In this document: positions 26,764-35,089 of the stretch, one piece after another
Layout of the letters: each line of letters opens with the position of its first letter
Numbering within the stretch: the first letter of the stretch is position 1
Assembly (NCBI GenBank): GCA_937916355.1
Contig: CALFTM010000106.1
Location: 1 to 43,265 of the forward strand
Origin: an uncultured Bacteroidales bacterium
GTDB taxonomy: Bacteria; Bacteroidota; Bacteroidia; Bacteroidales; Paludibacteraceae
DNA: 43,265 bases
Direction of reading: 5' to 3'
Notes under the pieces: generated by a model
The model's database searches: none
Told to the model about the DNA's origin: nothing
Seen by the model: the letters and a program-made list of their open reading frames with translations, nothing else
Program-made: the position numbers and the translations under genes

Positions 26764-29694
26764 TCACTTCTTAATCACTGTTTGGACTTGTCCGTCGATT
26801 GATAAGAAGTAGATGCCTCTTGGCCAGTTGGCACCCAATGAAGTAACTCCGTTGAGCGAGCCTTTTTCTATTGTCTGCCCAATTGCGTTTGTGACGATGT
26901 AGTATCCTTCTGCCTCAATTGTAAACGAGTTGGAGAACGGATTCGGAGAGACAGTCACATTGTCCATTGCGATTGACTCGATGGAGGTCTGTTCTATTTT
27001 ACAGTCTGTATTATCTTCAAAACATTTCCATTTAGAAGAAGAGGCTTTTTCAGCAGGCTCTCCGTAAATGATTCCCATACCAATAGAACTCATGTAGAAT
27101 CTTCCTGCTACATTCCAGTCGCCGATGAGGATGCCACCATTGCCGGGACCTCCGAATAATTTCCCCTCATCTTCTATTATTTGCCAAGAATCACCCTTGT
27201 CTTCTGATTTGAAGATGCCGAAAGAGCAGTCGTTGGCGATACCATATATGTAGATCGCATAACCAGCTCCGTTTTCACCGACACCAGCACCAACCGCAGA
27301 GCAGTTGTTTACTTTCGGTGATTTGACAAATGTTTTTCCTTTGTCGGTTGAAACATATAGTCCGGAAGTGTCGCAAGGGGCGTAGATGACACCCTCTTCT
27401 CCTACAACAGTAGAAATTCTTCCAAGGTTTCCTGTCAGTGTCGTTTTAGTGAAACTTTCTCCGTAGTTGCTACTACTGAAGAAACAATTTACACCACCTG
27501 CATAGATGGTTGCGTCGTCCACTGGGTCGACTTGAATGTGGGTTGCATCTTCTGTGCCTGCAATTTTATTCCATGTTGCTCCTTTATCATCAGAATAGAA
27601 GATACCGCTCTCTTTCGGTCCAGGGATGAGGAAGAAACGGTATGTGCCGTTTTTCTGAGTGATGGCACATTTCCCTTCATGAGAAGGCATCGCACCGCCT
27701 CCGTAAGGACTTGTGTAGGAGTAGGTGGTATTAGACATTTTAGTCCAGCCGTCGTAGCCTGTTGTGGTGTAATAGAAGCCTTGGTTTGCCACTCGCATCA
27801 TCACATCACTATTTTTGCTGTAGTAGTTGATACCACCAGATGTTCCCGGAGCAGGGTCGTGGATCTCTGCGAATGTGTGGATGTCCTTGTGGATAAAACC
27901 GGTGTAGTCGCCGATGACAGAGAGCAGGTCTCCATCAGGGATGCTGACGAGGTCGAGCAATACAGTCTCCTCCAATCCATTCACATCGAAATAGAAAGTA
28001 GGTTCGCTTTCGCACCAGATATTGTTACAAGAGAAAATACCATTACCAGAACCAACGGAGATCTTATTGTCGTCGGTTGGGTCGAAGCAAGCAGTTCCGC
28101 TCCAGTGGATGGCGTAGTTAGGAATCCAAGTCACTCCGTTGTTGGTAATGGTGAATTTGCCATTCAGATCTCTCCAAGTTTTTCCTCCGTCAGTTGAAGT
28201 CCAGTAACGATCTCCGTTCGCAGTCTTTCCAGTGTCCCACTTTTGAGGGACCCAAAGGTTGTTGGTGGAGACGAACAACTTGTTGGCATCCTTAGGAGAT
28301 ACCGCCACGTCTCCGAAAGGAACGCCCGTAGCAGGAGAAATGTTTTCAGCGGTCTTTGTTGTCGGGTTGTATCGGTAGATAGCACCATTTGCGCCATACG
28401 CCTTTTTATCAGAATAGGCAATGAGGAGATTTCCGTTAGGGTCCATTTTCATTCGACAAGGGATGAAATTGTTTGGAAGACCGCTGACTGCACTCCAAGT
28501 CGCACCTCCATCTTCTGTTACAAAAACATTTTCCGCACCAGTTCTGGAAATTCCCACGAAGATTCTTTGGGTGTTATCTCCTTTTTGGCTTGAACCGTCA
28601 AAAACCACAGCTGTTGTTCCGTTAGCATCTGCAGTAGAAGGGTAGGTTTTAGAATCCCAGCTTGGCCAATTGACATTAGAGGTATATGCTTTTGGGAAAG
28701 AAGAGACTGCCGACCAAGATTTTCCACCATCCGTACTTTTTATGAGAGGATTGTTCACACGACCTCCGCAGTACACGATGTTGCTGTTGTTTGGGTCTAC
28801 AGCTATTCTCTCTCCGCAGTTTCTACCATCTCCATTACCATGTGTGAAAATAAGGTCGGAAACATCCACTGTGTTAAAAGTCTCACCTCCATCCTTCGAG
28901 TACATCACCGCAGTCTTCTCTTTGCTGAAATATTCGCAGCCTCCTAATAAATAGATGTTGTTCTCGTTGCTTGGGTCGATGGCCATTGCGTCGATACTGT
29001 AAAGACCTTTGTTTGCTTCAGAGATGAAGTTGGTTATGATTTGCCAAGAGCAATCCTCTTCATTCCATTTGTAAGCACCACCAACGTCGGTGCGGGCCAA
29101 TTTGGTTTTTCCGCTTGCAATGATTCCGGGTACGAAACCACCTCCACCAATAGCGACAGAGCCGATTTTGTGTTCTTTTTTAGGTTTGCAGATTTCTGCA
29201 ACAAGAGCCTCTTCACATACAACAGCATCCGATTGGTCTGTTACAAAACGGACATTATCAACATAGACAGTTCCCTCGCTTGCAGAAGGTCCGAATGATA
29301 AATTTCCCTTTGCGTTTGTCGCAACAGATCTGAAGTCGAAGTAAAGCGTCTTCCATTTGTTTTTTTCCGCATCAAGATATAAGTCCTTGGCGTTTGCTTC
29401 AGAATAACATTTCACCTTGACATCTATAGGAGAATAGACATCAACGGCGACAATCTTCTGAGAAAGGTCTTCGTTGCAAGAAAAACCTAAGATTCCCCAG
29501 CTGTTAGTTACGATCTTCAGACACTTTGAACTTGTGTTTCCACATGGGTAGGGGTTTGCTACGATTTCAGAATCTTCGTTTCCCCAACCGTTGGTCCATG
29601 CACTCTTGCTACCGTCCTCAAAATCGAACGATTGTGCATAACCTCCGATACAAAAACCGATGGCTATCCCGGTTAGTAAATTTTTTAGTTTCAT
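26764..29694 (-). CDS. GH74-like xyloglucanase/BNR-propeller protein with T9SS signal
   Basis: The 976-residue exported protein has a signal peptide (MKLKNLLTGIAIGFCIGGYA), a beta-sandwich carbohydrate-binding-like domain (about 20-160) and then tandem BNR/Asp-box propeller blades. Several copies of S.DGG.TW are visible. GH74 features are clear: the SVAIGGGGFVPGI opening, RTDVGGAYKW near residue 203 holding the presumed catalytic base Asp, and GERIAVDPNNSNIVYCGGR. A type A T9SS C-terminal domain (VSPNPFSNSFTIEAEG to VIKK) ends it, so it should be secreted or attached outside. GH74 enzymes cleave xyloglucan; the substrate here is inferred from family only. The start at 29694 is chosen over 29838 because of the signal peptide and the -7 box at 29738-29745. 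Confidence 0.85.
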   Translation of the reverse strand: MKLKNLLTGIAIGFCIGGYAQSFDFEDGSKSAWTNGWGNEDSEIVANPYPCGNTSSKCLKIVTNSWGILGFSCNEDLSQKIVAVDVYSPIDVKVKCYSEANAKDLYLDAEKNKWKTLYFDFRSVATNAKGNLSFGPSASEGTVYVDNVRFVTDQSDAVVCEEALVAEICKPKKEHKIGSVAIGGGGFVPGIIASGKTKLARTDVGGAYKWNEEDCSWQIITNFISEANKGLYSIDAMAIDPSNENNIYLLGGCEYFSKEKTAVMYSKDGGETFNTVDVSDLIFTHGNGDGRNCGERIAVDPNNSNIVYCGGRVNNPLIKSTDGGKSWSAVSSFPKAYTSNVNWPSWDSKTYPSTADANGTTAVVFDGSSQKGDNTQRIFVGISRTGAENVFVTEDGGATWSAVSGLPNNFIPCRMKMDPNGNLLIAYSDKKAYGANGAIYRYNPTTKTAENISPATGVPFGDVAVSPKDANKLFVSTNNLWVPQKWDTGKTANGDRYWTSTDGGKTWRDLNGKFTITNNGVTWIPNYAIHWSGTACFDPTDDNKISVGSGNGIFSCNNIWCESEPTFYFDVNGLEETVLLDLVSIPDGDLLSVIGDYTGFIHKDIHTFAEIHDPAPGTSGGINYYSKNSDVMMRVANQGFYYTTTGYDGWTKMSNTTYSYTSPYGGGAMPSHEGKCAITQKNGTYRFFLIPGPKESGIFYSDDKGATWNKIAGTEDATHIQVDPVDDATIYAGGVNCFFSSSNYGESFTKTTLTGNLGRISTVVGEEGVIYAPCDTSGLYVSTDKGKTFVKSPKVNNCSAVGAGVGENGAGYAIYIYGIANDCSFGIFKSEDKGDSWQIIEDEGKLFGGPGNGGILIGDWNVAGRFYMSSIGMGIIYGEPAEKASSSKWKCFEDNTDCKIEQTSIESIAMDNVTVSPNPFSNSFTIEAEGYYIVTNAIGQTIEKGSLNGVTSLGANWPRGIYFLSIDGQVQTVIKK

Positions 29695-29737
29695 GATTTT
29701 ATGGTTTTTTATTATATGATTGCAATTTTTTACCTTG

Positions 29738-29745
29738 CAAAGGTA
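29738..29745 (-). promoter_or_regulatory. -7 box for the GH74-like gene
   Basis: The minus strand reads TACCTTTG, 43 bases upstream of the chosen start. It rules out the longer reading from 29838. The -33 region is T-rich on the plus strand with no clear TTG on the minus strand. Confidence 0.5.
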
Positions 29746-29767
29746 GTTTTTTTTTACGCTTTTTCTG

Positions 29768-29775
29768 TATTTTTG
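29768..29775 (+). promoter_or_regulatory. -7 box for the NfeD-like gene
   Basis: TATTTTTG matches TAnnTTTG and lies 19 bases upstream of the ATG at 29795. It is divergent from the -7 box at 29738-29745, so two promoters share about 40 bases. Confidence 0.5.
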
Positions 29776-29794
29776 TAAAAAATGTGTTTGAAGT

Positions 29795-31171
29795 ATGAAA
29801 AAATATTGGCTATTTTTAATGTGTTTGTTTTTTTTCATGGCAGGAGTTCATGGAGAGCAAAAATTGTATTATGAAATCAATATCGATACTGAGATTGGTT
29901 CAAAGTCATGGTTGTATTTGAAGAATGGCTTGAAAGAGTCTCTCGAAAAAAAATCGGATGCCGTGTTCATTCACCTCAACACTTATGGTGGGCAGGTGGA
30001 TTTCGCAGATTCTATGAGAACTGCCATTTTGAACCATAAACAGCCGGTTTATGTTTTTATTGATAATAATGCAGCCTCAGCAGGAGCGTTGATTTCCATT
30101 GCTTGTGATAGTATTTATATGCGAAAGGGCGCAAATATTGGAGCTGCGACCGTAGTGGATGGCGAGACTGGAGAGAAGGCTATGGATAAGTATCAGAGCT
30201 ATATGCGTTCTATGATTCGTTCTACCGCTGAGTCTCATGGCATGAAAGTGAGTGTGGTAGATGGAGACACGGTGAAGAAGTGGGTGAGAGAACCGAGGAT
30301 TGCGGAGGCGATGGTGGATGAGTCTGTTGTGGTGCCGGGAGTGGTAGATTCCACCCAGATATTGACTTTTACAGCCAATGAGGCTGTGAAATACGGTTAT
30401 TGTGAAGGAATCTACGAGACGATTGACGAGATTATTGTCAAAGCTTTAAAAGAGGACAACTATGAAATCACTTCATACACACCGACTATGTTGGATGGGC
30501 TGAAAGGATTTTTGATGAATCCTGCTCTTCAAGGAGTGCTGATTATGTTGATCATAGGAGGAATCTATTTTGAGATGCAGACCCCGGGTATCGGATTTGC
30601 GCTTGCAGTTGCAATAGGGGCGGCGGTTCTCTACTTTGCACCTCTCTATATGGATGGATTGGCAGAGGTGTGGGAAGGACTTGTGGCGTTGATTGGTGTG
30701 GTGCTGATTGCCGTGGAGATTTTTCTGCTGCCGGGCTTCGGTATTGCGGGAATTTTGGGAATCCTCATGCTGGTCGCCGGATTGGTGATGAGCCTTGTGC
30801 CTAATCAGATATTTTCTTTTGAGTCGGTTACACAAGAGCAACTGACAACCTCCTTGTTGACGGTATTGCTTTCGATTGTTGGTTCGGTAGCATTAGTGAT
30901 CTATTTGTCTAATAAGATAGGGTCGGAAGGAATGTTCAAAGGATTGGCATTGAATACCTCTTTGGATGACAACAAAGAGAAGGAGACGATCGAAAATTCT
31001 TTGATTGGGAAAATAGGAGTGACGGTGACGGTCTTAGGACCTTCCGGTAAGATAGAAATTGACGGAGAGGAGTACAATGCGGTTTCTGAATCTGGCTATT
31101 TGGAGCCGGGTACTGAAGTGGAGGTTAAGAGGTATTCGACCGGTCAGTTGTATGTGAAAATAAAGAAGTGA
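29795..31171 (+). CDS. NfeD-family membrane protein with ClpP-like protease domain
   Basis: The 458-residue protein has a signal peptide (about 1-20) and a ClpP/crotonase-fold serine-protease domain (about 25-215) with NTYGGQVDFADSMR and the nucleophile segment NAASAGALISIA (Ser near 95). Four to five membrane spans follow (about 245-370) and then a C-terminal NfeD beta-barrel domain (about 395-458, with IGKIGVTVTVLGPSGKI). NfeD1b-type proteases act at the membrane with SPFH/stomatin partners and cut their C-terminal hydrophobic ends; no stomatin gene is in the window. The M16 peptidase gene begins 25 bases later, so the two likely form one unit. Confidence 0.92.
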   Translation: MKKYWLFLMCLFFFMAGVHGEQKLYYEINIDTEIGSKSWLYLKNGLKESLEKKSDAVFIHLNTYGGQVDFADSMRTAILNHKQPVYVFIDNNAASAGALISIACDSIYMRKGANIGAATVVDGETGEKAMDKYQSYMRSMIRSTAESHGMKVSVVDGDTVKKWVREPRIAEAMVDESVVVPGVVDSTQILTFTANEAVKYGYCEGIYETIDEIIVKALKEDNYEITSYTPTMLDGLKGFLMNPALQGVLIMLIIGGIYFEMQTPGIGFALAVAIGAAVLYFAPLYMDGLAEVWEGLVALIGVVLIAVEIFLLPGFGIAGILGILMLVAGLVMSLVPNQIFSFESVTQEQLTTSLLTVLLSIVGSVALVIYLSNKIGSEGMFKGLALNTSLDDNKEKETIENSLIGKIGVTVTVLGPSGKIEIDGEEYNAVSESGYLEPGTEVEVKRYSTGQLYVKIKK

Positions 31172-31196
31172 TATTTTGTTTTAATGATAGGGTAGG

Positions 31197-32435
31197 GTGA
31201 AGAAGATAAATCGGTTTGAACTGGAGAATGGACTTAGGGTTGTTCATTGTGAAGATAGAAGTGTTTCGATGGTGGTCGTAAACACGCTTTATGATGTCGG
31301 CTCGAAAGATGAGGTGCGTGAAAAGACCGGATTTGCCCACCTGTTTGAACATTTGATGTTTGGAGGAACGCCGAATGTGCCGGTTTTTGACGAACCCGTA
31401 CAATTGGCTGGGGGAGACAATAATGCGTGGACATGTGTTGATTACACCAACTACTATATCACGATACCGTCCAACAATTTGGAGGTTGCTTTGTGGTTGG
31501 AGGCAGACCGCATGACGGAGTTGGATTTCTCTCAACGTGCGTTAGATGTGCAGAAAAATGTTGTTTGTGAGGAGTTCAAGCAACGTTGCCTCAATCAGCC
31601 CTATGGCGATTTGTATCATCATTTGAGAAAGCTTTGCTTTGAAGGTCATCCCTATGGGTGGCCTACCATCGGTTTGAAGTTGGAACATATTGAAAAATCG
31701 ACGAGTGAAGAGGTTCGCAATTTCTTCTATTCTCATTATGCGCCCAATAATGCGATTCTGTCAGTTGTCGGGAATGTCTCTTTAGAGGAGACCCGGCGGT
31801 TGGTGCAGAAGTGGTTTGGAAACATTCCCCGTCGTGATGTTATAAAGAGGATGATTCCTAAATTGGAGGTGCAAAAAACTCCTCGATACTTAGAAGTAGA
31901 AAAAGATGTGCCGACCTCCCTCTTTTATCGGGTGTATCATACAGGCGGTCGACTGACCAATGATTATTTTGTGTCTGATTTTGTGTCTGATGTCCTCTCC
32001 AATGGAAAATCGTCCCGCATTCATCAGGAGTTGGTGAAAAAGAAAAAAATATTTACCTCTTCCGATGCGTATATCTCTGGTGATATGGAAGAGGGATTGT
32101 TCTACTTCTTTGGTCAGTTTGCAAAGGGGACGACCCCTCAGTTGGCTAATGAGGCGTTTGATGAGGTAATCCACGATTTCCTACATACGGAGATTACAGA
32201 TTATGAAGTGCAGAAATTACGCAATAAACATGAGTCAAAACATTTGAGTGATTGTGTCGCCCAAGCGGATCTGGCAGCAGAACTTGCCTATTATGAGTTG
32301 CTCGGAAATGCGCAGATGTTCAATGAACAGGTGAATTGTTATAACCAAGTTACTCCGGTTGAGGCGAAGGATTTTGCAGAAAGGGTTTTTCAGAAGGAGA
32401 ACAGCTGCACATTGTTCTATAAGTCGAAAGAGTGA
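31197..32435 (+). CDS. M16 family zinc peptidase
   Basis: The 412-residue protein contains the inverted zinc motif HLFEH (His48, Glu51, His52), with the third ligand expected in NVVCEEFKQR about 75 residues later. The protein covers both halves of a pitrilysin/processing-peptidase unit, and the second domain has the usual PTSLFYRVYHTGGRLTNDY segment. No signal peptide is seen, so it is likely cytosolic, where it could degrade short peptides. The start is a GTG codon; no ATG in frame fits before the conserved FELENGLRVV strand. It sits 25 bases after the NfeD-like gene and 18 bases before a small ORF. Confidence 0.92.
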   Translation: MKKINRFELENGLRVVHCEDRSVSMVVVNTLYDVGSKDEVREKTGFAHLFEHLMFGGTPNVPVFDEPVQLAGGDNNAWTCVDYTNYYITIPSNNLEVALWLEADRMTELDFSQRALDVQKNVVCEEFKQRCLNQPYGDLYHHLRKLCFEGHPYGWPTIGLKLEHIEKSTSEEVRNFFYSHYAPNNAILSVVGNVSLEETRRLVQKWFGNIPRRDVIKRMIPKLEVQKTPRYLEVEKDVPTSLFYRVYHTGGRLTNDYFVSDFVSDVLSNGKSSRIHQELVKKKKIFTSSDAYISGDMEEGLFYFFGQFAKGTTPQLANEAFDEVIHDFLHTEITDYEVQKLRNKHESKHLSDCVAQADLAAELAYYELLGNAQMFNEQVNCYNQVTPVEAKDFAERVFQKENSCTLFYKSKE

Positions 32436-32453
32436 AATTAAAATGTAGAGGTT

Positions 32454-32657
32454 ATGGCGATAATAACACAGTCTTACGATTCAAAGAACCCCTCCAATGA
32501 GTTCTCGGAAAAGACTTTGACAAAAGAAGAGAAGCAATTAATAAAGGCATTTGATAATGCGATAATTCTTAAAGGAAAAATTGAAAGAGGAGAGATTGAG
32601 GGGACAAGCGATGTTGAGGGACTATTAAACGAGATATTTTGCTCTTTGGAACCGTAA
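32454..32657 (+). CDS. Small hypothetical protein, 67 residues
   Basis: The small soluble charged protein begins MAIITQSYDSKNP and contains a helix-rich core (EEKQLIKAFDNAIILKGKIE) ending in a short acidic tail. It is 18 bases after the M16 peptidase gene, so it is probably the last gene of that unit. No family recognised, but the helical pattern and position support a real gene. Confidence 0.55.
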   Translation: MAIITQSYDSKNPSNEFSEKTLTKEEKQLIKAFDNAIILKGKIERGEIEGTSDVEGLLNEIFCSLEP

Positions 32658-32719
32658 AATTAGTTTTCTTTGAGTTTGCCATTTTTTTAACTGTGTCAGC
32701 CACAGATAAAAAACGTTTC

Positions 32720-32750
32720 ACGCAAAGTCGCATTTGCGTCGCAGTTTTTA
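32720..32750 (+). terminator. Weak terminator-like hairpin after the 67-residue gene
   Basis: ACGCAAA (32720-32726) pairs with TTTGCGT (32733-32739) across 6 bases; a short T-run comes 5 bases later. Confidence 0.35.
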
Positions 32751-32753
32751 AAT

Positions 32754-32796
32754 AAAAAAAGACTGAAAGCAATATTTAAAATATTGACTTTCAGTC
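32754..32796 (-). terminator. Terminator of tRNA-Ser
   Basis: GACTGAAAG-CAATATT (32761-32776) pairs with AATATTG-A-CTTTCAGTC (32780-32796) with one bulge, and on the minus strand the stem is followed by a T-run. Confidence 0.85.
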
Positions 32797-32802
32797 CGTC
32801 GG

Positions 32803-32889
32803 CGGTGAGAGGGGGATTCGAACCCCCGGAACGGTTACCCGTTCGACAGTTTAGCAAACTGTTGGTTTAAGCCACTCACCCATCTCACC
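32803..32889 (-). tRNA. tRNA-Ser, anticodon GCU
   Basis: On the minus strand the 87-base RNA has a perfect 7-base acceptor stem GGTGAGA/TCTCACC and discriminator G. The anticodon loop TTGCTAA (anticodon GCT) sits in the stem ACAGT/ACTGT. There is a long variable arm typical of tRNA-Ser (GAACGGGTAACCGTTC-type stem) and a T-loop TTCGAAT in stem GGGGG/CCCCC. CCA is not encoded. It reads AGC and AGU codons. Confidence 0.97.
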
Positions 32890-32953
32890 AAACCCAAGCG
32901 TTCACTACCGTTGTAGTTGCTTTGATTTTGCGAGTGCAAATATACAGAGTGTT

Positions 32954-32985
32954 TTTGTAATAACCAAGAAAGTTTTGTATTTTTG
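32954..32985 (+). promoter_or_regulatory. Promoter of mltG
   Basis: TTTG (32954-32957) and TATTTTTG (32978-32985) are separated by 20 bases, fitting the Bacteroidota consensus. It lies 24 bases upstream of the ATG at 33010. Confidence 0.65.
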
Positions 32986-33009
32986 TGAGGGAATTTTAAA
33001 AAAAATAAA

Positions 33010-34056
33010 ATGGCGAAAAGAAGTATTTTAAAAACGGTATTGGTAATTTTCCTTATCTTGTTGTTTGTCTGCATAGGAGTCTTGGGGGCGGGCTATTTTC
33101 TTGCTTTTAGTCCGAATGTAAAGAATTTGGAAAAACCGAAATATTTTTATGTCTATCCAGAAGATGATATAGAAAAAGTTGTGGGGGGGATAGAAAAGAT
33201 GGGTGTGTTGAAACATCCTTCAACACTTCGTATGCTCTCTTCTATGTTTTTGGATAAAGATGCTACTATCTTTTCTGGTCGGTATGAATTAAAACCGGGG
33301 GAGTATAACTTTGATATTTTGAAAAAGGTTCTCTATGGCAGACAGACTCCCATTCGGATCTCTTTTAATAATAGTATCCGGACAAAAGATAAGTTGGCAG
33401 AAAAACTGACGGCCAATTTGATGATCAGCAAAGAGGAGTTCTTGGCGGTGTTGGATAGTGAAGAGACCTATAAAAAATATGGTTTGAAGGAAGAGACCAT
33501 CATTTCATTATTCCTACCTAATACTTATGAAGTCTATTGGAATGTATCAGCAGAGAAACTGATTGAGCGCATGAAGCAGGAGTATGATAAGTTTTGGACA
33601 GAGGAGCGCAAGGCAAAATTAGACGGTTTGGGGTTGTCGCAGACGGAGGTGAGCACCTTGGCTTCTATCGTAGAGTCTGAGACGCTGAAGTCTGACGAAA
33701 AACCGATGGTGGCAGGGCTATACTTAAATCGGTTGAGGATTGGGATGCTTCTGCAGGCAGATCCGACTGTCATTTTCGGGTTGCAGGACTTTTCCATCCG
33801 AAGAGTTACGGGCGAACATCTTGCCTCCACTTCACCATATAATACCTATAAATACCTCGGATTGCCACCCGGTCCCATTCGGGTTGCTTCAGGGCAGGGG
33901 ATTGATGCGGTTTTGAATTATAAAAAGCATGACTATATATATATGTGTGCCAAGGAGGATTTCTCAGGTTATCATAATTTTGCGGCAACATACGCGCAGC
34001 ATCAGGAAAATGCAGAAAGGTATCGTCGGAAATTGAATCAGATCGGAGTGAAGTAA
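33010..34056 (+). CDS. mltG: Endolytic murein transglycosylase MltG
   Basis: The 348-residue protein has an N-terminal membrane anchor (about 9-32), a LysM-like region and a YceG catalytic domain. The conserved catalytic glutamate lies in LASIVESETL (near residue 221). It is followed by the family segments LYLNRLRIGMLLQADPT and YLGLPPGPI, then the C-terminal Asn/His-rich end YHNFAATYAQHQ. MltG cuts nascent peptidoglycan strands in the periplasm and sets their length. The length is typical. It stands alone with its own promoter and no operon partner. Confidence 0.96.
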   Translation: MAKRSILKTVLVIFLILLFVCIGVLGAGYFLAFSPNVKNLEKPKYFYVYPEDDIEKVVGGIEKMGVLKHPSTLRMLSSMFLDKDATIFSGRYELKPGEYNFDILKKVLYGRQTPIRISFNNSIRTKDKLAEKLTANLMISKEEFLAVLDSEETYKKYGLKEETIISLFLPNTYEVYWNVSAEKLIERMKQEYDKFWTEERKAKLDGLGLSQTEVSTLASIVESETLKSDEKPMVAGLYLNRLRIGMLLQADPTVIFGLQDFSIRRVTGEHLASTSPYNTYKYLGLPPGPIRVASGQGIDAVLNYKKHDYIYMCAKEDFSGYHNFAATYAQHQENAERYRRKLNQIGVK

Positions 34057-34099
34057 GGGAGTCCTATTTATCCGTCGGAATTATTTAAGGTGTTTTTGT

Positions 34100-34130
34100 T
34101 TGGAATATAGGTGAGTTTTAATATTTTTGT
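34100..34130 (+). promoter_or_regulatory. Promoter of the LRAT-domain gene
   Basis: TTTG (34100-34103) is separated by exactly 19 bases from TATTTTTG (34123-34130), a full match to the Bacteroidota consensus. The leader to the start codon at 34221 is about 84 bases. Confidence 0.75.
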
Positions 34131-34220
34131 GAAAAGTGTGTTAGAGATTTGAATACATCGTCTTTTTATGGTCGGTTAGTGTTCAATATGACATAAATAG
34201 TTTTTTATTAATACCTAAAA

Positions 34221-34736
34221 ATGATTACGGATATGGACAATTGTGTTTTTCATTCAGGAGATGTAATAAAAGCATTTAGAGGCTTATATTTCCATTTCGG
34301 AGTGTACGTGGGGAATGATAGGGTGGTTCATTTTTCCTCTACTGGAGGGAATGAGTTGGATTCTGGTTCCGCAGATATTGTGGAGACCTCTTTTTCACGT
34401 TTTGCTAAGAATGATATTGTACTTATTGACACGTCAGTAAAGCCGACATTTGAAAGAGAGGAGATTGTCAGGCGTGCGCGTGCGGAGGTGGGTACCAAAC
34501 TTGGCACCTATAATCTTCTGAGCAACAATTGCGAGCATTTCGCTAATTGGTGCAGATGTGGGACTTTGGTGTCTCACCAGAAGATTTTCATCCATTCCCT
34601 TTTAGAAGCCGTGTTGCCACCCAAATCAGCAGGGCGGACAATCATGGATTTCGTCAACTACATTAGTCAGGAGAAGGAGAAGAATGCACAGTCGATGTAC
34701 AATAGTGATATAAAAGGGCTGGCAGAGCATCGGTAG
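34221..34736 (+). CDS. LRAT-domain (NlpC/P60-fold) protein
   Basis: The 171-residue protein shows the circularly permuted papain-like LRAT pattern: GDVIKAF, the catalytic histidine in FHFGVYVG, and the nucleophile cysteine in SNNCEHFANWC (residues about 109-119). Known members transfer acyl groups from phospholipids or cut them; bacterial ones are mostly uncharacterised. No signal peptide or clear membrane span is seen. A second ATG four codons in (MDNCVFHSG) may be the real start. The gene has its own promoter and terminator, so it is not strictly in the operon of the dynamin genes, but it precedes them in the same direction and shares the membrane theme. Confidence 0.85.
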   Translation: MITDMDNCVFHSGDVIKAFRGLYFHFGVYVGNDRVVHFSSTGGNELDSGSADIVETSFSRFAKNDIVLIDTSVKPTFEREEIVRRARAEVGTKLGTYNLLSNNCEHFANWCRCGTLVSHQKIFIHSLLEAVLPPKSAGRTIMDFVNYISQEKEKNAQSMYNSDIKGLAEHR

Positions 34737-34791
34737 GGGATGGTTTAAATCCGTTTTTTTGAGTTGATTAAAAAAAAATTGAAAATTTTTC

Positions 34792-34821
34792 AGAGGCTTT
34801 CCGCAAGGATGGCCTCTTTTT
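34792..34821 (+). terminator. Terminator after the LRAT-domain gene
   Basis: AGAGGC (34792-34797) pairs with GCCTCT (34812-34817), with inner TCC (34800-34802) pairing GGA (34807-34809), followed by T bases. It separates the LRAT gene from the dynamin operon. Confidence 0.8.
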
Positions 34822-34912
34822 ATGTCTCATAACATAATAGAAAAACACTCGTTTCTAACCTGTTGAAAATGTATGGATTTTATATAAAAAAAGTTACGAT
34901 TTTTTGCTTCCT

Positions 34913-34920
34913 TATCTTTG
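34913..34920 (+). promoter_or_regulatory. -7 box of dynamin cluster 2
   Basis: TATCTTTG matches TAnnTTTG in the gap between the LRAT gene and the first GTPase gene. The predicted transcription start near 34927 gives a leader of about 163 bases starting with the hairpin at 34929-34966. No clear -33 TTG. Confidence 0.55.
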
Positions 34921-34928
34921 TAAGAAAA

Positions 34929-34995
34929 GGAATTTATTTGTTTGTACCAAACAAATAAATTATTCCCTTAAACACCCAGAGGATTTTTAAAATCC
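34929..34995 (+). promoter_or_regulatory. 5' leader hairpins of dynamin cluster 2
   Basis: AATTTATTTGTTTG (34931-34944) pairs perfectly over 14 bases with CAAACAAATAAATT (34948-34961) across the loop TAC, with an outer GG/CC pair beyond a 3-base bulge. A second palindrome, GGATTTT-T-AAAATCC (34981-34995), follows. The first lies at the expected 5' end of the transcript and could stabilise it or be an operator. Nothing else is recognised in the 353-base gap 34737-35089 apart from the terminator and -7 box listed. Confidence 0.55.
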
Positions 34996-35089
34996 GACAA
35001 ATTTGCGAAAAGCGTAGAGCGGTTTGGGCGGTTGGTGTTGTCTTGAGAAGTTAGAACTGTGTAGAAAAAAAAACTAAATCAAATTTATC

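Noticed and set aside
27532..28197. A 221-residue open frame antisense to the GH74-like gene
   Set aside because: It is a shadow of the propeller coding sequence, with no domain or start signal of its own.
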